Source of the DNA: Methanobrevibacter sp.
Lineage (GTDB): Archaea; Methanobacteriota; Methanobacteria; Methanobacteriales; Methanobacteriaceae
DNA length: 64,000 bases
Direction of reading: 5' to 3'
Assembly: GCF_017940815.1 (NCBI RefSeq)
Contig: NZ_JAGAXX010000009.1
Coordinates: forward strand, 1-64,000
Made by a program: the position numbers and the translations under genes. This document shows positions 60,492 to 64,000 of the stretch, in pieces; positions within the stretch are counted from its first letter, which is position 1; every line of letters begins with the position of its first letter. Under the pieces are notes generated by a model that worked only from the letters and a program-made list of their open reading frames with translations, did not search any database and was not told the DNA's origin.

Positions 60492-61100
60492 ATGAATATA
60501 AATATGGAAAATTATTACAGTACTAGGAAAAATGTTTTTGAAAGAATACAAGACGCTAGTACCGCAACTAAGGTTATAATGTCCTTGATCATGGCATGCA
60601 TAACCGGTATTATGGCACAAATAATTATCCCACTCCCATGGACTCCAGTCCCTATCACTGCTCAAACTTTTGCAGTTTTATGTTCTGGTTTATTCTTAGG
60701 TAAAAAATATGGATGCTTAAGCCAAATCTTTTACGTTGTATTAGGAGTAGCATTTATCCCATGGTTTGGAGGAATGACTGGAGGAATTGAAGTTTTACTC
60801 GGTTCAACCGGTGGATTCTTAATTGGATTTATTATTGCAGCATACTTTATCGGATTAATTACTGAAAAATATGCTCATGCACGTAGCTTCACAAAAATGG
60901 CTGTTGTCATTGGAGTTGCTAACTTCGCAATAATTTACATTCCAGGTTTAGCAGGTCTTGCTTTATTCCTTTCTTCACAAGGAATGGCCTTCGGAATTTA
61001 TGATCTCTTAATGATGGGCCTTATTCCATTCATCGCTGGAGACATTGTAAAAATCTTAGGTGCAGCAGCATTATCCAAAGCATTTTTACCAAAAGACTAA
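60492..61100 (+). CDS. bioY: Biotin transporter BioY
   Basis: About 202 aa, six membrane helices; the S-component that binds biotin for an ECF transporter. TATKVIMSLIMACITGIMAQIIIPLPWTPVPITAQTFAVLCSGLFLGKKYGCLSQIFYVVLGVAFIPWFGG is the characteristic BioY stretch, with GGIEVLLGSTGGFLIGF following. Whether it uses a shared EcfAT module cannot be seen here. The ATG at 60492 is preceded by GGAGG at 8 nt; a frame opening at 60465 (MGFEIGG) reads through that site and is not the start. Ends in a terminator hairpin. Confidence 0.92.
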   Translation: MNINMENYYSTRKNVFERIQDASTATKVIMSLIMACITGIMAQIIIPLPWTPVPITAQTFAVLCSGLFLGKKYGCLSQIFYVVLGVAFIPWFGGMTGGIEVLLGSTGGFLIGFIIAAYFIGLITEKYAHARSFTKMAVVIGVANFAIIYIPGLAGLALFLSSQGMAFGIYDLLMMGLIPFIAGDIVKILGAAALSKAFLPKD

Positions 61101-61127
61101 AAAGGTTTTTAAAACCTTTCTTTTTTT
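61101..61127 (+). terminator. Hairpin terminator after bioY
   Basis: AAAGGTTTT (61101-61109) pairs with AAAACCTTT (61111-61119) nearly without loop, followed by C and T7 (61121-61127). Confidence 0.7.
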
Positions 61128-61146
61128 ATTTATTTTACGGATTTTC

Positions 61147-61545
61147 ATGAAACTTGTTTTAAGAGGACATCACCTGTTATGCCTTAAGGGATTTCAGGGC
61201 TATGGCTATGATGAGGACTTTACAAAAAATATGACTGAAGTCAATTCCAAACGAAAACAACCTAACACCACAATTTCTCTTGTCTCCTCACCCGATGACA
61301 TATGTTCAGCATGTCCCAACCTAACAGATAATCTTTGCGAAAATGAAAAGCAAAATCAGAGAATCATTGACATGGACAATGAGGTTCTGAAGAGACTTGA
61401 CACCACAAGGGAATACGATTCAATAGAATTGTTTGAAAAAATTGATGAGATTTTTACTACAAAAGAAAGTGTCGACAAAATCTGTTTAAATTGTATGTGG
61501 CACGAAAAATGTTTATTTTATCAAAAATTATCAAATCACCGATAG
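61147..61545 (+). CDS. DUF1284 cysteine-rich protein
   Basis: About 132 aa. MKLVLRGHHLLCLKGFQGYGYDEDFTKNM is the DUF1284 opening (RGHHLLC, G-YSxxF-like), with Cys at CSACPNL, LCENE and LCLNCMWHEKCLFY toward the end, enough to hold an iron-sulfur or zinc centre. Function unknown. The ATG at 61147 is chosen because the family starts at MKLVLRGHH; the long frame to 61060 overlaps bioY and the terminator. No strong ribosome binding site; likely leaderless or weakly expressed. Confidence 0.8.
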   Translation: MKLVLRGHHLLCLKGFQGYGYDEDFTKNMTEVNSKRKQPNTTISLVSSPDDICSACPNLTDNLCENEKQNQRIIDMDNEVLKRLDTTREYDSIELFEKIDEIFTTKESVDKICLNCMWHEKCLFYQKLSNHR

Positions 61546-61579
61546 GTTTAAATACTACATGATAAATATATATTAAATG

Positions 61580-61672
<93 letters not shown>

Positions 61673-61699
61673 CTCAACTAACTTTTTTTGGATATTTTT

Positions 61700-62827
61700 A
61701 TGGAAAAGCTATTACTTATTGGAATTGATACAAGAAGTATGCTTAACAGTGCTTTAAAATTAGATTACGATATCTATTCCACCAGCTATTTTTCAACTTC
61801 AGACACACCCACAATCAAAAATCAAAAGATTATTCTAAAGGAAAGTGAAGATGAAAGCTGCGGAATCTTTGAAGACAGTTTTGACAGCAAGCACATTTTA
61901 GAAATATCTGCAGATTTCATTGATGAGGTTGACCACATCATACCTATTTCCGGAATATCTCCAAGTGACTTTTCAAAAAAAGATCAAAAGAAGATTCTGG
62001 GAAACAAGAACGTCAAGGACATTGAGAACAAGTACAAATTTTTCAAGAAAATCAAAAATGAATTCCTAACTCCTATGACTTTTAGTGTGAATGATGTAGA
62101 TGAAGCCATTGAAATAAATAATTCTTATCCCGAAAGTCAATTTATTTTAAAACCCCTTCAAGGAAGTGGAGGCTATGATGTCAACCTACTAAATAATGCT
62201 AGAGGTATGGAATTTAATGATACTGAATTCATCTTGCAGGAATATGTTCATGGAGTGAACCTAAGTTCATCAGTACTTGCAAGTGATTCGGAATATAAAA
62301 CCATCACAAACTCAAGATTGCTGACAATGAATGACTTTAACAAAAATGACAGTTTCATATATGTTGGAAACATACTCCCATTGACACAGGAGTCAATCAT
62401 GACCAACACTGAAAACATTGATGAAATCATTGAGTGCATGAAACACACCAGCGAAAATTTGGCTCAAAAATTTAAACTAATGGGATCAAACGGTGTGGAT
62501 TACATACTTAATGAAAATGGGTTATATGTGATTGAAGTCAATCCTAGAATTCAGGGAACATTCGAATGTGTGGAACAGGCTTATGGAATCAACATGCTTG
62601 ACGCTCACATCAGGGCATGCCAGGGGGAAATAATTGAAATTCCAAAGGCGGAATATTACTCATACAAAAAAATAATCTATTCCCCAACAAGAAACAAATA
62701 CTCAAAAATCAACCTGGACAACATTTATGACCTTCCTCACATAGGGTCAATTACAGAAAAAGACGAACCATTGCTAACAATTATTGACAAATCCAGTGAT
62801 TTTAAAAAATTATGTGAAAAAGTTTAA
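61700..62827 (+). CDS. ATP-grasp carboxylate-amine ligase-like protein
   Basis: About 375 aa. ATP-grasp core: QFILKPLQGSGGYDVNLL (ATP loop with Lys), EFILQEYVHGVNLSSSVLASD, MGSNGVDYILNENGLYVIEVNPRIQGTFECVEQAYGIN containing the metal-binding ExNPR motif. The N-terminal pre-ATP-grasp domain begins LLLIGIDTRSMLNSALKLDYDIY. The closest group I can name is the archaeal COG2232-type; methanofuran or other coenzyme ligases (tyramine-glutamate ligase MfnD) also have this architecture, so a role in coenzyme synthesis is possible but unproven. The ATG at 61700 is taken over the TTG at 61688. It is the first gene downstream of tRNA-Gln. Confidence 0.72.
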   Translation: MEKLLLIGIDTRSMLNSALKLDYDIYSTSYFSTSDTPTIKNQKIILKESEDESCGIFEDSFDSKHILEISADFIDEVDHIIPISGISPSDFSKKDQKKILGNKNVKDIENKYKFFKKIKNEFLTPMTFSVNDVDEAIEINNSYPESQFILKPLQGSGGYDVNLLNNARGMEFNDTEFILQEYVHGVNLSSSVLASDSEYKTITNSRLLTMNDFNKNDSFIYVGNILPLTQESIMTNTENIDEIIECMKHTSENLAQKFKLMGSNGVDYILNENGLYVIEVNPRIQGTFECVEQAYGINMLDAHIRACQGEIIEIPKAEYYSYKKIIYSPTRNKYSKINLDNIYDLPHIGSITEKDEPLLTIIDKSSDFKKLCEKV

Positions 62828-62855
62828 AAAAGTAGTGAAATTGTAAATAACGCAG

Positions 62856-63005
62856 CTAGAATAAACCAACTAGATGCATAATAAATAGTATTACTCCAAT
62901 TGTTATCATAAAAGTAGTAATTATCATTGCACGAGTCATCCAGATGAATACTTTAGCCTTATTGTCTGGGTCTTTCATAAATTGGTCAATTGGATTTCTT
63001 TTCAT
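62856..63005 (-). CDS. Small membrane protein, 49 aa
   Basis: Begins MKRNPIDQFMKDPDNKAKVF and has one membrane helix (residues ~22-48, rich in Ile/Met/Thr/Phe). Cytoplasmic N-terminus with NPIDQFMKDPDN, hydrophobic C-terminus. No family recognised. It precedes, on the same strand but 147 bp downstream in the transcription direction of the A-type ATPase operon, and may be its last cistron or a separate gene. AAAGTGTGTTTAAA precedes the ATG, a weak ribosome binding site (GTGT). Confidence 0.55.
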   Translation of the reverse strand: MKRNPIDQFMKDPDNKAKVFIWMTRAMIITTFMITIGVILFIMHLVGLF

Positions 63006-63152
63006 TTTAAACACACTTTCTTGAAATTTCTAGTAAAAAAAATTTTTACAGTAACTTGATAAAAATAAATATTTTTAAAAATAACAACTTATTTTGATTT
63101 TAATTAAAAAAATAATAAAAAATAAAAGAAAATGAAGAAAATTAAGAAAAAT

Positions 63153-63836
63153 TTAAGCTTCTGCATTTTCAGCTTCTTTAGCTGCTGCAGCCTTTTCATT
63201 CTTCTCAATTGTAGATCTAATCATTTTCAATCTTACAAAGTTTTCCCTTTCCATTTCTTGGAGTCTCATATCAATATACTTTTCAGTATTTTGGAATCTT
63301 GGAATCATAATGTGCTCTAAAGCATTTACCCTACGTTTAGTAGCTTCGATTTCCTCAGCAAGTAAGTAAATAGTTTTTTCTACTTCACCAAGTTCAATCA
63401 AATACTTAAGAGATTCCTCGAATTTCTTTGCAGCTTCGTCTAATTGGATAGTTGTGTCAGAAAAACCGTAACCCCTGTCAATAATGGATCTTTCTTCCAT
63501 TTTAACATTGGTTACAGGTACTGCTACACCCATAACACTTCTTGATGTAATGTCTACATCAATAGATTCTTTAACGGATAAAGCAGCTTTTCTTACAGCC
63601 AAATCACCCATAGCAATTTGAGCTTCAACTAAAGCTTCATTTGCTTCTTTAAGACTTAATTCTGCATTTTCACGAATACCTTTGACACGATCCAAGATAT
63701 CAAAAAACTCTTTGATTAAAGCATCTCTTTTTTCCTTGAGTAAACCATGCCCTTTAACAGCTAGTTTAGTCCTGTTTTTAAGAGATAATAATTCCATACG
63801 AGTTGGATTAATTCCATCTATAATATCTTGTGCCAT
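63153..63836 (-). CDS. atpD: A/V-type ATP synthase subunit D
   Basis: 227 aa rotor stalk subunit. Starts [45 protein letters not shown], the hallmark of the D subunit, followed by two long coiled helices and ending in an Ala/Glu-rich tail ([15 protein letters not shown]). TAGGTGATTAA precedes the ATG. It lies 28 nt after the B-subunit stop. Confidence 0.95.
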   Translation of the reverse strand: MAQDIIDGINPTRMELLSLKNRTKLAVKGHGLLKEKRDALIKEFFDILDRVKGIRENAELSLKEANEALVEAQIAMGDLAVRKAALSVKESIDVDITSRSVMGVAVPVTNVKMEERSIIDRGYGFSDTTIQLDEAAKKFEESLKYLIELGEVEKTIYLLAEEIEATKRRVNALEHIMIPRFQNTEKYIDMRLQEMERENFVRLKMIRSTIEKNEKAAAAKEAENAEA

Positions 63837-63864
63837 TTAATCACCTACATTTACTGTAATGAGA

Positions 63865-64000
63865 TTAGTCATCTTTTGGAAGGTATTGTTCAATAAATTC
63901 TTCTTTAACCCTTTTGAGTTCGGATTTAGGTAAGATTTTGAGTAAGTTCCAACCAAGATCTAATGTTTCGAAGATAGTTCTGTCTTCATCTTTACTTTGA
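63865..64000 (-). CDS. atpB: A/V-type ATP synthase subunit B, C-terminal end
   Basis: The last 44 codons before the right edge: [43 protein letters not shown], the typical subunit B tail, where the conserved W-x-LL-x-x-LP is followed by a helix ending in YLP. Together with atpD it is the end of the ahaABD-type operon on the minus strand; upstream subunits lie outside the window. Confidence 0.9.
   Translation of the reverse strand, partial: QSKDEDRTIFETLDLGWNLLKILPKSELKRVKEEFIEQYLPKDD

Overview
The window is a piece of an AT-rich methanogenic archaeon, most likely a gut Methanobrevibacter or a close relative in the Methanobacteriales. The evidence is archaeal (TFB, Gar1, exosome-type DnaG, archaeal NAC, archaeal-type UMP kinase, V/A-type ATP synthase, SepF), methanogen-specific (TfrB, the CoM/CoB-dependent fumarate reductase subunit) and specific to pseudomurein-walled gut methanogens (a pseudomurein-binding-repeat protein, a giant adhesin-like protein with DUF11 repeats, and TarI/TarJ for CDP-ribitol). 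Many starts follow GGTGA or GGAGG ribosome binding sites. No CRISPR array, insertion sequence or prophage was seen.

Layout. 1-3.9 kb: a partial cupin-like gene, small hypotheticals, tarI-tarJ and a methyltransferase. 3.9-9 kb: one minus-strand run of NAC, metallophosphoesterase, NYN/PIN ribonuclease-like protein, membrane-anchored nucleotide-cyclase-like protein, basic membrane protein and argJ. 9-17 kb: aldo/keto reductase with a ferredoxin tail, DNA glycosylase Tag, a GNAT protein with a small antitoxin-like ORF, the modABC transporter and three accessory oxidoreductase-type genes. 16.9-18.8 kb: an unusual gene-poor stretch with structured elements, two tiny ORFs and a broken PD-(D/E)XK nuclease-family gene. 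18.8-28 kb: a sodium:solute symporter with its tiny partner, then phenylacetate-CoA ligase, ACT protein, iorB and iorA (aryl-acid metabolism), then tfrB. 28-38 kb: housekeeping (RNA methylase, ferredoxin, dcd, glyS), a wHTH regulator, a TDT transporter, sepF, a DUF1611 protein, a 2-phosphoglycerate-kinase-like gene and a ZPR1 protein.

38-46.9 kb: two paralogous histone-fold proteins with coiled-coil tails, the 1,646-residue adhesin-like protein, a divergent pseudomurein-binding membrane protein and an aquaporin. 47-54 kb: pyrH, tatD and a run of small proteins with two YbjQ-type domains, then transporters. 54.6-64 kb: a fused two-domain glycosyltransferase, gar1-tfb, an RraA-like gene, dnaG with a structured leader, bioY, tRNA-Gln, an ATP-grasp gene and the end of an A-type ATP synthase operon.

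The observations most worth following are the phosphodiesterase/ribonuclease/cyclase-like cluster at 5.6-8.6 kb; the absence of any ATG, GTG or TTG start for TFB, with an ACG codon at ideal spacing from a perfect Shine-Dalgarno; the paired coiled-coil histone variants; the hairpin leader of dnaG; and the candidate structured RNA with tiny ORFs near 17.3 kb. Protein calls come from motif reading by eye, without database searches.
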